This document shows positions 1 to 12,274 of a stretch of DNA of 43,206 nucleotides, in pieces. The stretch is from Saccoglossus kowalevskii (lineage: Eukaryota > Hemichordata > Enteropneusta > Harrimaniidae), in contig NW_003130356.1 in assembly GCF_000003605.2 (NCBI RefSeq), positions 539,500-582,705 of the forward strand. Direction: 5' to 3'. The notes under the pieces are model-generated. The model was not told the origin of the DNA. It saw nothing but the letters and a program-made list of their open reading frames with translations, and ran no database searches. The position numbers and the translations under genes are program-made. Within the stretch, counting starts at the first letter, position 1, and each line of letters opens with the position of its first letter.

Positions 1-357
1 ATATCAAATCCACCGTTTTGTTTATTGTAGCTAAAGTTATGTTACGGTACTGGTTAATTTATTGGTTTCAGTGTTATGTCACATTGCTGTCCCAGTAAGT
101 CATCAAATGCACCATTTTGTTTATTGTAGCTATATTTTTCTTATGGTCACTAAAATAGTCATCCAATTCATAATATATCACACCAAATATCACAATTTTT
201 AGAGCTGCAGTGTGTGTTTGTGCCATGAAACAACTTTAAAGCCTACAATTTTGTGGCATAATCAGACAGACTGGAACCAGAAAGGTCTGTTCAAATCTGA
301 TGGAACTCCACACTGGAAATACTTGTATGTATTTGCTTGAACAGCACCCTCACTCAC

Positions 358-421
358 CTGAGTTGATCCTAGTAATTTGGCTCTCTGTTTTGAAGGCAAA
401 AATTCTGACAGTGCTGTGAAT
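358..421 (-). CDS. SVOP: SVOP-like exon 6 (after membrane segment 4)
   Basis: Acceptor TATTTCCAG|ATTCACAGC, donor ACTCAG|GTGAGTG; phase 2 in, phase 0 out, 21 residues after the split glycine. It reads [20 protein letters not shown], aligning to SVOP [20 protein letters not shown]. The next exons (segments 5-12) would lie left of the window. Confidence 0.88.
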
Positions 422-3400
422 CTGGAAATAGAATCAATAATTATTGATTCATTAAAATGTTTATGCCAGACTGGATATGTTATATATGTGCCAATGAACA
501 CTGCTCAAAAAAAACATGATGATTTCTTTGACAATTTCATTTCTAATATTGTTGTCGGTGAACATTGATTTTATAATTGTTAAAGAAATTAAGTTGTAAA
601 AAAGAAAAAAGAAATGAAAAGTGTGCTTTTTTATGAAAATTTAATTATTTTTTTTTTTTTTCATTCAAGATGATCAAACATCGAAAACAAATCTATATCA
701 AACATGAGCATGCACCCATGACTAAAACTAATGGCTCCGTCTGGCCGCTCCAATGCACTAAATATCAGTTCAGTTTCAAGCTCAGGTAGCAGGGAATTGG
801 GAGCTTATAACTGATCATGGGATTTGTGTGCTACCTACTACACTATTGGTCATCAAACAAAAACTTGAGATTGACCCAGTGTACATATTATGAGGTTATT
901 ACGAGGATACCTCAAAGTATGAACGAAGACAGTACAGCTGGAATATCGACCGACGCACAGAGGAGGTCGATGCAACAGCGTTCTGTCTGAGTGCATACTT
1001 TGAGGTATCCTCATAATAACCTTATATTATACATCTTTTCCTTCCAAGGATACATCATGGAAATGTCGAAATCCAAAATGTTTAGAACAGAATCAGCAAA
1101 CTTCTTTGTATGGAGTCTGGTCAAACTCTGGTGGCAGCCATGTTTGTTTTTATTATTAGAGGATGCTTACGCGCGTAATCAATCCATATTTGGAATTCGC
1201 ATTTCCTAATATGGTAGGATAAAAATGCCCATAAAACACTGCAAAATTACAGCACACTGTAACTTTAATAGCGTTACGATGGCAGATGTATAATAATATA
1301 ATATATGAAAACATTACTGGATGTGCTAATCCTGTGCGCGAGGTAACGTACACTATTGGCTGCCTCGTACTAACGTATTGTCACTAACAGTTTTGATTAG
1401 AACTTGATTTGAACAAACTATGATCTTGTGACTGACAGCCATTTGGAAGACACATTTGTTTGAAACATGTCTTCTCATCAGATGAGAATTACATCAAACG
1501 TCTTTGTCAAACTAAGAAATTAACATCAAAATTGTATTCAACAAACAATAATGAATTTATTTGACAGAAAAATACATTCTGATAATCGAAACTTCCAATT
1601 TTGCGAAGCACTTAACCAGATGCATCACCATTGAAGTGATTTGCATAAAGAAATCTGGTTGCATAATTCATTTTATACCAAAAGCGGTTGTTTGAAGGAC
1701 AATGGTCATTGCGCAGTGAGTGATAGAAGCCCCATTGAACAAACAATGTACTGTAAAATACTTTATTTTAGCTGGAATTAATTTTCGCTGAAAGGACTCT
1801 TTTGGTGTTTCATATAGAATTATTTTTCACTGATTTTTGACGAGTTGAAATATGGGGAAAAAAGTATATTCGCTGGATTTTATTTTCACCGAATCATTCC
1901 TTCAGGATGTGGTGCAATGACCATCGGTCTTTCATTATAAACTTATTCTTACCCTTGTGGTGCTCCTCCTATCCCGAAGCCAACAAGAAAACGAAGCAGT
2001 ATTAACCAATAGTAGTTAGGACTGAAAGCTGTCAAGTAACCATAGTAACTTATCCAAACGGCAACAAGGAATAGAATCTGTTATTCAAAAAACAAATAAT
2101 AATTTAGCATTCTAAAATAATGAGTTGTTATTAGAAGGACAATTGTCCTACTGGAGGTGTGATAAAGTCTCATTTTTTGGGGAAAGTTTTATTTAGAAGC
2201 AGCTATGTTTTGTTTTTCTGTTTTGAAATTATTGAGGTAAATATTAAATTAACCTTACAATAAATATATATTCCACAAATGAAGCAGTTACATTGACAAA
2301 GTTCAGGGAAAATATTACCAGTATATAAGTATGGTTTAATTTCATGAGATGCTGGTTCAAGTATAATAGCCATATGGTCAGTATTTTGTAAATGACATGA
2401 AACTGGACAAATTGTCTTCATCATTTTTAAAATACTAATTGTTTCTTTACAATTTTTTAATGTCACTAGGAGGTCACAACCTTTTTCTGCCAACTGTGCA
2501 CCATCATACAAAATTTACAAATGCCAGAAAAAAATGACATAGTAATTGCTTGAAATTTGGCAAACCAAAGTTCATCAAAATAAAAAAAAAAAACGTGACA
2601 CTAAAACAAACACAGACAACAAAAGACAGTATTTTTTGAAAAATTTACAAGTAGGGGAACTCCGTAGCAAAAAATACTACCATACTACTTTAAATTGATC
2701 TAATTTACAAATATAAAAAAGACAGGTATCACATGACATATAAGGGTCGAAAACATAAAAATACTAAACATTAAATTGAAATATGATATTTGCTGGTATG
2801 CCATATAAGTGTTTAAATACACGATGATTCATGTTCACACTACAGAATATTAAATTTGTTTCCATATTTCTCTCTTCACTTAATAGCATATGCTACAATC
2901 CCCTACATTTTACACTACAATCACCTGTAAGATACTGTAAAATACTTTATTTTCGTTTGAAATTAATTTTCACTATTTTTGTTGAAGGAATGATTTCGTG
3001 AAAATAAAATCCAGCGAATATACCCTTTTTTTCCTATATTTTACATTCGTCAAAAATCAGTGAGAATAAATACCATACGAAACACCGAAAAAATCTTTTC
3101 AACGAAAATTAATTCCAGCTAAAATAAAGTATTATACAGTATTTGTTTATAGCAGTATTATAATAATTCTTTTTTTTTATTTTTTAAATAAATTATAGAT
3201 CATGAACTGTTAAAATTGTCATGGTGAGAAATGTTCATGATTCCATGATTAAATTGTTTTTACACCGGCGAATTGCGCGAGAATTACTGATAATTAACAT
3301 ATACCGGTACTACAGCAAAACCAAAGCTAATATCCTGTAAAATACTGATATTAATTTTTATTGAAGAGACTTTTTGCGTGTTTTGTGTGGAATTTATTTT

Positions 3401-6400
3401 TGGCAAGTTGAATGTAAAATAAACGAAAAATAGTATATTCGTTGGATTTTATTTTCACTGAGTCACTCCTTCAGCGAAAATAGCGAAAATTAATTCCAAG
3501 CGAAAATCAAGTATTTTACAGTATTATAAACACAACAGTATGTGTCTGGTGATCTGACACAATAATTGTTATTTGTTTATGCAAAGACTACAATCATTGT
3601 TATGATTACTATACATCATGAGTATATCACCATATTGTGAAACCGTTCAGAATAGAAATTAACATACAACAATAATTCACCCTACATGCCTTGCATGTCA
3701 TGAAGCATACGTCTTTGATTCAATATGGCACAATACGTGGGAGATTCATTGTTATTACGATATACCATCAATACTGTAAAATACTTTATTTTCGTTATTT
3801 TCACTGAAGGGATGATTTAGTGCAAATAAAATCCAGCGAATATACATTTTTTCCTATATTTTACATTCAATTCATCAAAAATCAGTGAAAATAAATTCCA
3901 TACAAATTATTCAAAAAGTCTTTTCATTGCAAATTAATTCCAGCTAAAATACAGTACTTTTTACAGTATCTGAGGAGTGTTTTGTCTGCTTTTAATCTCA
4001 CATACCTGATTTGCATACTGTAAAACCATTTATTTTCACTGACATTTAATTTCACTATTTTGATGTTTTGAGCATATTCACTGCGTTTCACGAATTTGTC
4101 AAGAAAACAATGAGTTTTATTGTCATTTTACATGTTTACGTAGCTTTAAATTTAGCAGATTTTACTTATTAGCAAAAATAGTGAAATTAAAACCCAGTGA
4201 ATAATTAATGCATTTACAGTACATGGTAAAGCAGCCCTGGAGTTGGGTGCATGGCCAAGCCGTGGCGATTTTATCCTTATTTTTTTCTTTCAATTACAAA
4301 TTCATTCTTCAAAAGAATTATCATATAAAATTATAAAATAACCAGGGCTAGTCTACCTCTGAACATATGTGTAGCATGGAGCATGAAGCAGTCCTGGAAC
4401 ATGGCCAGAACTCGTGATGCATTGTTGATCAATGCTGTCAAAAACACATGGAGTCTAGGGGGAAGTTACATGTATAAGTATGATTGGTTGAAAAATGAAT
4501 CTTAAATGTATAAATTAAAAATTCATGAGCAATGATTGTTCGTTTGTTATTGTAACTACACTAAAAATAGCTCTTAGTAATATTGCTTAAAATGCTATAA
4601 ACAGCCTGCCGAAAAATGATTTTGAAAATAACTAAAAAATATAGTTTGTTTATCATGGTGTTTTTATAGAATAGGGGTGAATAGTAATCTCTTGAATTTA
4701 CAATGTTTGAGATTTGAAATTACATTACAATGTACATACTAAATACCAGAGTACTTTCTTGGTGAATAAACTTCACTATGACCTTAATAATTAAAAAAAA
4801 ACCTACACTCAGATTGTCTAAACATGAAGAAAATGTCCCGAAAATCGAAATTTGCGGACGAGTGAACACAGGAATACAATGGTTCAACATAGCTATACAT
4901 TTTGATGTGCATATGCAAACACAATATGACATTGTGGTAAATTACTATTGGATAATGATAATTATGGATTATGTATGTTTAGGTTAGGGGTAGGTATAAG
5001 GTACGGTGTGATGATTTGAGGCTACAACGTTTAGTTTAGTTATTAGCATAATGATATTGATACATTGTATGGAACATCTCGTGAGTATATATACTTGGGC
5101 TCAGTTGCAAGCCTATCAGTTGTTGCTCCTCTCCAGTGCGTTATTCTCCTCCTCGGATTTGGTGACCAATACTCACTTGGTTCACTCTACCTTGAGAAGT
5201 CTGTTCTCAGTTTACATACGACATGGAAATAATATTGTGTCAACATTCACTGTTTCATAAATTCCCTAACCCTAATATGCATCATAATATATTTAAATAA
5301 ACAATCAAACAAAATAATTAAACAATATTGTTGTCAGATGTTTCAGCCTTATTGTCGCAATTATTCATTAATGACTGATAACAAACACAGTTTGATAATG
5401 TTATTTTATTGATAAATACTGGTAGTTGATATTGTACCATATTTGCGTCCAATGTTAAGTTTATTCATCAAGAAAGTATTTGGTATCTACTGAATTTGTC
5501 GCTAAGATCGTATTTTCAAGAGATTACCGTACTATTGCACCCCTCTTCTACACCGTCGGTTTATCATTAGTTAGGGCCAACCATCTACTTGGGTATGTTA
5601 ATCAGTAATGTCACCCGATATCCAAATATGGTCAATTGTAACAATGTTAATGACTATGAAGATGTAGCTGGGAATGGGGATAATTCTCAGGTAAAATTTC
5701 ATTCTAAACCAAACAAATTACCTATTTTCCTTTAGTTCTTCATATGAAGAAATTAATTCTGTCTTTTACAAGTAAATCTGAAAAGTACCCTGAAATGAGC
5801 AATTCTAGTATCATTTAATAGTATTAATAAAAATACATCTCTCATCACATAGTATCCACTGATGAAACATCTGTTTCCATGGTTACCCGGTACATCAGAA
5901 ACACTATGCTAATTTTAAACATAAATTTACTAGTTACAGGGAAAACAAGATTTTACAACTCAGAATACATGTATATAATTTCTTTTTTTTTGGGGGGGGA
6001 AAATTTACTGAAAAAAAAATCGACTGAGTATGTTGACATGTTATCTTTGCCTGACTGCACAATAGTGGTATAGCAGATTACAATGTGGCTTGTGTAATGT
6101 CTGTAATGAACAGGTGTTACTACCGGTAGTATCAAAACACACTGTGCTTTGTGCTATTCATGTACCTGTTAATCCTAATCCAGCCATCCCCCCTGTATTT
6201 TTTACATTGAATTGATCAGATAAAGGTTAGATCAGATTAGGAATTCTAGAGGGGCTAGATGCTGATTTAGGGGAGGGGAGGGGAGGGGGTGTCAGATGCT
6301 GACAATTTGAAATTCAGTGGGTGATACATTTGCGAAAACAATTGTACATGAAAAATAAATTCTAAATACTAATTAAAGGAAATCAATAATAAATAAATTT

Positions 6401-9400
6401 AATTATGTTTTTTATTTTACTATCTCATCTTTCCAATTTCTAATGGAATACCCCTAGACTATAGTTTTTTTAATATTCCCCAAAAACATTCTCAGGTCTA
6501 TTTACATTCAATTTTAAAATTGACAGTTTATGCAAATAATGTATATACCAGCAGGTTGGGATTCAGGATACAATGGTATCCATAGAAACCAGCCAGTTGT
6601 ACATTTCAGCAACTGAATTCATCTCATATTAATCATGCACTATCAGTATTCTGTTCCCATCAACGACTGATGACAAGTTGTAAACCAATAAAATTTCAAC
6701 GTTATTTTTTTCATGTCACAACTGTATTGTTACTTTTTGTTTATTTGTAATACCAAATAGACATTTTCCATTGGCTGCTAGTCTTAATCAATATTTTTTG
6801 AAAACATTATGCAGTGTTTACTTCAAAATCTTAGCACGTCATTTTTTTTTAAACTTTCTATTACTCAGTAAATTATATTTTTTAGTAATGAAAGTTATAT
6901 TTTCTACAATTTTTCAAAAATTGTTTTTATTACTGACAGATACCGGTAATAATTATTGGTAAAATACATTTTTCTGTTTTGTGCTAAAGTGACATCTGGT
7001 TTAGTTGGTCTGTCCAATCGAATAATCTCACAAATTATCAGCAAGTCATGACACAGTCCCTGTCAGGTTATAGTAAACAAAGCTGAAACCGGTAATTTTC
7101 CGTTCACTGTGAGATCGCGCATTATGCGTGAAATTAAACGTAAAAACAGGACAAACAAAGGTCATAGCGTGATAGTGGTGACAAACGTGGGATTCAACAA
7201 AAGCGAAAGTATTTTGGGGGAATATTTCCTTGCATAATAATGTGCTGTACACATTTGATGATAGGCAATTTTGATGAAGTGAGGGTAATGGAACGCAATA
7301 TTACCCTGCCAAAGATCAGCCTTTTGATTTGAACTACAAAATAAAGAAATTCGAGTTCAAAATCAAATCATACGATTTTTGCGGCAGACATTCAACCAGC
7401 GTCTTTCACACAACTCACAAGATCTCGCAGTTGAACGAAAAATCACCTATTGACCATCTTGAATGGGATGACAAATCATATCGACATATGCATTCCACGA
7501 TGCAAGATGTACAATGTATGTGTGAAGTTTGAAAGAGAATCACAACTGGCAAAGATACGGCTGTGTACACACAGACTGATCACAGATGGACAAAAGTGGC
7601 GAAAATTATATTTCTACATTTTGGGGACTAATAACATGACTGGAGACTTACTACTTTTCTTCCATATCTATCAGTGGATGTACCCCAAACTGAGGAACCA
7701 ATTAACATACCAGCAAACACAACCTGCAAGAGATAAGAAATAACCAGTTAACATACCAACAAACAAAAACCCAGAAGAAATAAGAAATCATGTAAGGTGT
7801 CATTTTTGTAGAGCAAAATGTAAGATTTTGTTGACATTGATTAAAGTTTAGAAAAGAATCGCCTGTTTTATGTATTTTATTTCAAACTGTAAGCCTCTTG
7901 TAAATAATTATAATTTCAAAACTGTGATTGTAATATGCTGCTGGGCAGGAACATTTTCATGTTATATACACAAGCATGCAGCAAGAAACAGGAATTGAGC
8001 ACACTCTAGTGGCCATTTTCTAAGTTAGCCATAAAAAGATACAGGATCAGCAAACAAAATCTAGGCAAAGTTTGGGTTACCGAAAAAACATATTTTTTTG
8101 AGTTGTTCTAAAGTTGGGTTTTATTTACTGCCAGTTTACCTCCGGGAATAAAAAAATAATAACAAATCAAGCACCAAATCACCAAATCAAGCACCATTTT
8201 GTTTTAATGAATGCAGTTCCAGAGCAATATCTCTGACATGCTTTAATCAAGTTAAAACTTTATATACCGGTATATGTCGTACATCATGTCACAAGTATTC
8301 GATTAATGATCAGTTTCAAGATGGCCGAATGGCGGACATATTTTTTAATGTTGAAATTCATTAAAATCAAGCAATTCTTCCATTTTGAGGCTGGATCTTG
8401 GATCAAGTACAATTTGTTTCCATATATTCATGTATATGGACATTACAGGACTTTATTTTGTCATTCAGATTGAATTCAAAATGACTGAGTTTAAAAATAC
8501 ATCAAGAAAAAAACATAGAAAATATTGGGGAAAAAACATTATGGCATTGGAAGGGTAGCATAATAGCCAATTTTCCTTCCTACTTAAATGTACCATTGTG
8601 TACATAAAAACAAATAAAAGAATAATAAATATTCAATACACATATGGTATTGTCACATAGATAATAGATATATTAATATTAATGTTTTTGACAATTGTTC
8701 ACCATTTACTGTGAAATAGTTATTTACACAAGTATTAAAAATGTGTGGGTCACCAAAAAAGAAATCACAATTGGTAGTGGTGAAAAATTATTTTATTAAT
8801 AATAGTTTAATCTTATGATTAATTATTAATAAAGCTTATTTAATAAATAAATCACTTCTTATGCTTTAGTTGCATTTCTTTTTTGCAATTCATGTAAATT
8901 TTAAATCCATTCCAAAATAAAATAGATGATTTTTTTTTTTTTAATTTGAATTTAAAATTTTTTTTTGAAAGGCATGCAACATTTTTTCTTGGTTACTAAA
9001 GCAATTTGATCAAAGTCTGGGTTTTAAATTCACGAATTCTTTGTGGTCTTTTGTATGGAATTTATTTTCACTGTTTTTTGTTGAGTGGAGTGGAGTTGAC
9101 TTATAATTTGGTCTGCGTCCGCCTGTTTGTCATATTTCAAACCAAATGGACCAAATCCCTTCTTTGCATGTGCCAAGTACCGGTATTTTATCTGGGACAT
9201 ATGCACATCCAAATGGCTGACTGGCAGCCATTTTGTTTTTTGAAAATGTAGTATCTTATGCATGCTTTGTCAGTTTTTGTTTTTTGTACATCTGTTAGAA
9301 TACATGTATGCAGTGTTTTCATTGAACCATTCCTCAGTGAAAATAGCAAAAATGAATTCTCAGCAAAAATAAGGTATTTTATAGAATATTGTAAATTTAA

Positions 9401-12241
9401 TTTTATGGGATTTTTCATTTATCAGTGACAGTAGCAAAATAAAAACTTGTTGAGTAAATAATGGGATTGCATAGTACTACATGCAGTGTATGGGTTATAT
9501 ATTGGATAGGGAAGGGGAAGGGTAAACACATTGAAAGAAAAAACAAGCAGCCTATCGACTGAGATAGCTCCGCTGTTAGCAATGCACATTTCAATTAAAG
9601 AACTGAAGACATCATTAGAAAATGAACAATATGTATAGTATCAAAGCAATCGGACTTACAGTTTTTAACAAGAAGTTGAAAATATCACTTTCTACTAAAA
9701 ATGACAAAACTATTCACCAAAATTAGAGAATTTAAGATATCACGAAATGAACAAATCTGAAAAAGGTCTACATGTAGTACCTATATATGTAATATCAAAG
9801 CAATTGAGCTTTTGGTTTTTAACAAGAAGTCGAAAATATCACTTTTTACCAAAAATGACAAAAATATTCACCAAAATTAGAAAATTGAAGATATCACCAC
9901 AAAATGAACAAATCTGAGAGAGGTCCACATGTAGTACCTATATATGTAATATCAAAGCAATCGGACTTACAGTTTTTAACAAGAAGTCGAAAATATCACT
10001 TTTTACCAAAAATTACAAAAATATTCACCAAAATTAGAAAATTGAAGATATCACCACAAAATGAACAAATCTGAGAGAGGTCCACATGTAGTACCTATAT
10101 ATGTAATATCAAAGCAATCGGACTTACAGTTTTTAACAAGAAGTCGAAAATATCACTTTTTACCAAAAATTACAAAAATATTCACCAAAATTAGAGAATT
10201 AAAGATATCATCACAAAATAAACAAACCTGAGAGAGGTCCACATGTAGTACCAATATATATAATATCAAAGCAATTAGACTTGCGGTTTTTAACAAAAAG
10301 TCGAAAATATCACTTTTTACCAAAAATGACAAAAATATTCACCAAAATTAGAGAGTTGAAGATATCATCATGAAATGAACAAATCTGAGAGAGGTCTACC
10401 CAAGGTACATACATATACACGAAGTATCAAAGCATTCAGGCTTGTAGTTTTCAAGAAGAAGTCGAAAAAGTAAAACATTGACACGGACGACGACGACAGA
10501 CGACACCGGACAATCACTCATATGATAAGCTCCGCTCGACAAAGTCGACAGCGGAGCTAAAAATGATACAAGAAAGAAATATTTGTTGAACTTACAGTGG
10601 TAATAGAAGCAACTTGATATGGCGACAACTGCCACTCGCATCTAACGACTGGGGACAGCACAGCCAATAACATCATCTCACAGGCATCAGAAAACTGCGG
10701 AAGAAATTAAAAACAAGAATTCTAAGAATTATTATATTTTGCTTTATGAGCTTTAATTAAAAAAAAATGTTTTGCCGATTGTCAATCAAATAAAAAAATG
10801 TTTTGCCGATTGTCAATCAAATAAACCAAAGAGGCTGATTTAACAAGTCATGACCGACACATCGACACATTTCTCGTCTGTTTTTAATGCCACTTCATAT
10901 AAAAGAGTATAAGTACATATGTACTATAATAAACTTCAGGAACAGCCTTTATAAACAAAAATGGCCACCAATCGACCATTTTAAATGCACTATGGCACTG
11001 GTATATTCAATGTATGTACCATATTGAAAAAATGTATCTACACGACTAGATCTGGTTTTGAAACAACAAAAATGCTTGATTTTGATGATTTTTTAGCTTT
11101 TAATTAATTTTGACACCATTTGGCCATCTTGAATTGGATCACGAAATAACTACATATGTATCCCAAGTTGTATGATGTGAAGTTTGAACATGATTGGTCC
11201 ATGAATGTTCAAGATACAGTTGTAAATCGACACACAGACACACAGAGATCAAAAATAAAAGTATCCATTTTGGGATAATATATACACAAATTGGAAAATA
11301 TGTGTAGAGTTTCCATTTTAATATACTGAGGGCCTTAGTGACAATCAAATATTTATAAAATAATCACAAAATAATGATTCTCAGACACATTAACTGCTAA
11401 AAAATTTCACAATTTCTGTTGACGCAAGAAATTTGTGACACAAAATAAAAGTGTAGCACCCGGTATGTACGATCAATCTTTGATTGTTGAACTATATTGT
11501 GAGTGCCCCTTATGCCAATAAAATATTTTCAAACTGTAACTTAAAGTGTTTGTGTCATAAATATAGCTAAAGTGATCATTGTAAATTTGCAATACATCTT
11601 TCTCTTGCAAGTAACACCTTCTTGTGACAGAACACTTCTATAAAACAAGCAACCTATCGGCTGAGATAGCTCCGCTGTTAGCAATGCACATTTCAATTAA
11701 AGAACTGAAGACATCTTTAGAAAATGAACAATATGTATAGTATCAAAGCAATCGGACTTACAGTCTTTAACAAGAAGTCGAAAATATCACTTTCTACCAA
11801 AAATGACAAAAATATTTACCAAAATTAGAGAATTGAAGATATCATCACGAAATGAACAAATCTGAAAAAGGTCTACATGTCTACTCAACCCTAACACTTA
11901 AAATTCAGACCAATCAGAGAGCAGTTTTCCACTTTCAAAATGGAGTCAATACAAAGCTACTTACAAGATTGTAACCTGATTGGTTACTCAACCCTAACAC
12001 TTAAAATTCAGTCCAATCAGAGAACAGCTTTCAATTTTCAAACTCTGTTTTGTGTATATGCTTTGACCAAACTGGGAAAATGTGTTGTGTGTGGCTGAGA
12101 TGAAAGACACTACGAAAAAAAGTCATCCAACTTTTTATAAGATTTGACAAGTCAAAAACACTTTGCAAAACAAATTTAGAACAGTGTATAGAAAAGTGCA
12201 TATTGTTAGATGAGCAAAATATTCTAATACCTGTAAATGAA

Positions 12242-12274
<33 letters not shown>

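Larger units (their letters stand above)
422..1952 (-). other. SVOP-like intron 5
   Basis: It holds the inverted-repeat pair at 890-1025 and a 3'-truncated TACTGTAAAA foldback element at 1748-1908. I see no further exon with family similarity. Short open frames here lack recognisable content. Confidence 0.7.
2078..7651 (-). other. SVOP-like intron 4 (5.6 kb)
   Basis: It holds foldback copies at 2933, 3333, 3772 and 4016, a possible solo LTR at 4933-5245, a G-quadruplex-like G run at 6270-6289, and a diffuse repeat near 7090-7310 that resembles 16730-16900. A 102-codon open frame at 2203-2511 and an exon-like stretch near 4350-4445 are noted but not assigned. Confidence 0.65.

Noticed and set aside
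262-501. Whole 79-codon minus-strand frame as a gene
   Set aside because: Only the 64 bases at 421-358 are supported as an SVOP-like exon by splice sites and family match. The rest is intron.
2203-2511. 102-codon minus-strand open frame in SVOP-like intron 4
   Set aside because: It contains no recognised motif, ends in lysine/asparagine-rich AT translation, and has no splice support in phase with neighbouring exons.
4350-4445. Exon-like minus-strand stretch (acceptor CCCCCTAG, donor CAGAG|GTAGAC)
   Set aside because: The neighbouring SVOP-like exons 4 and 5 already join perfectly in phase and alignment. The stretch read in phase ([11 protein letters not shown]..) is not transporter-like.
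4978-5276. Telomeric repeat tract
   Set aside because: Only short TTAGG/CCCTAA words of two units each; far too little for an interstitial telomere.
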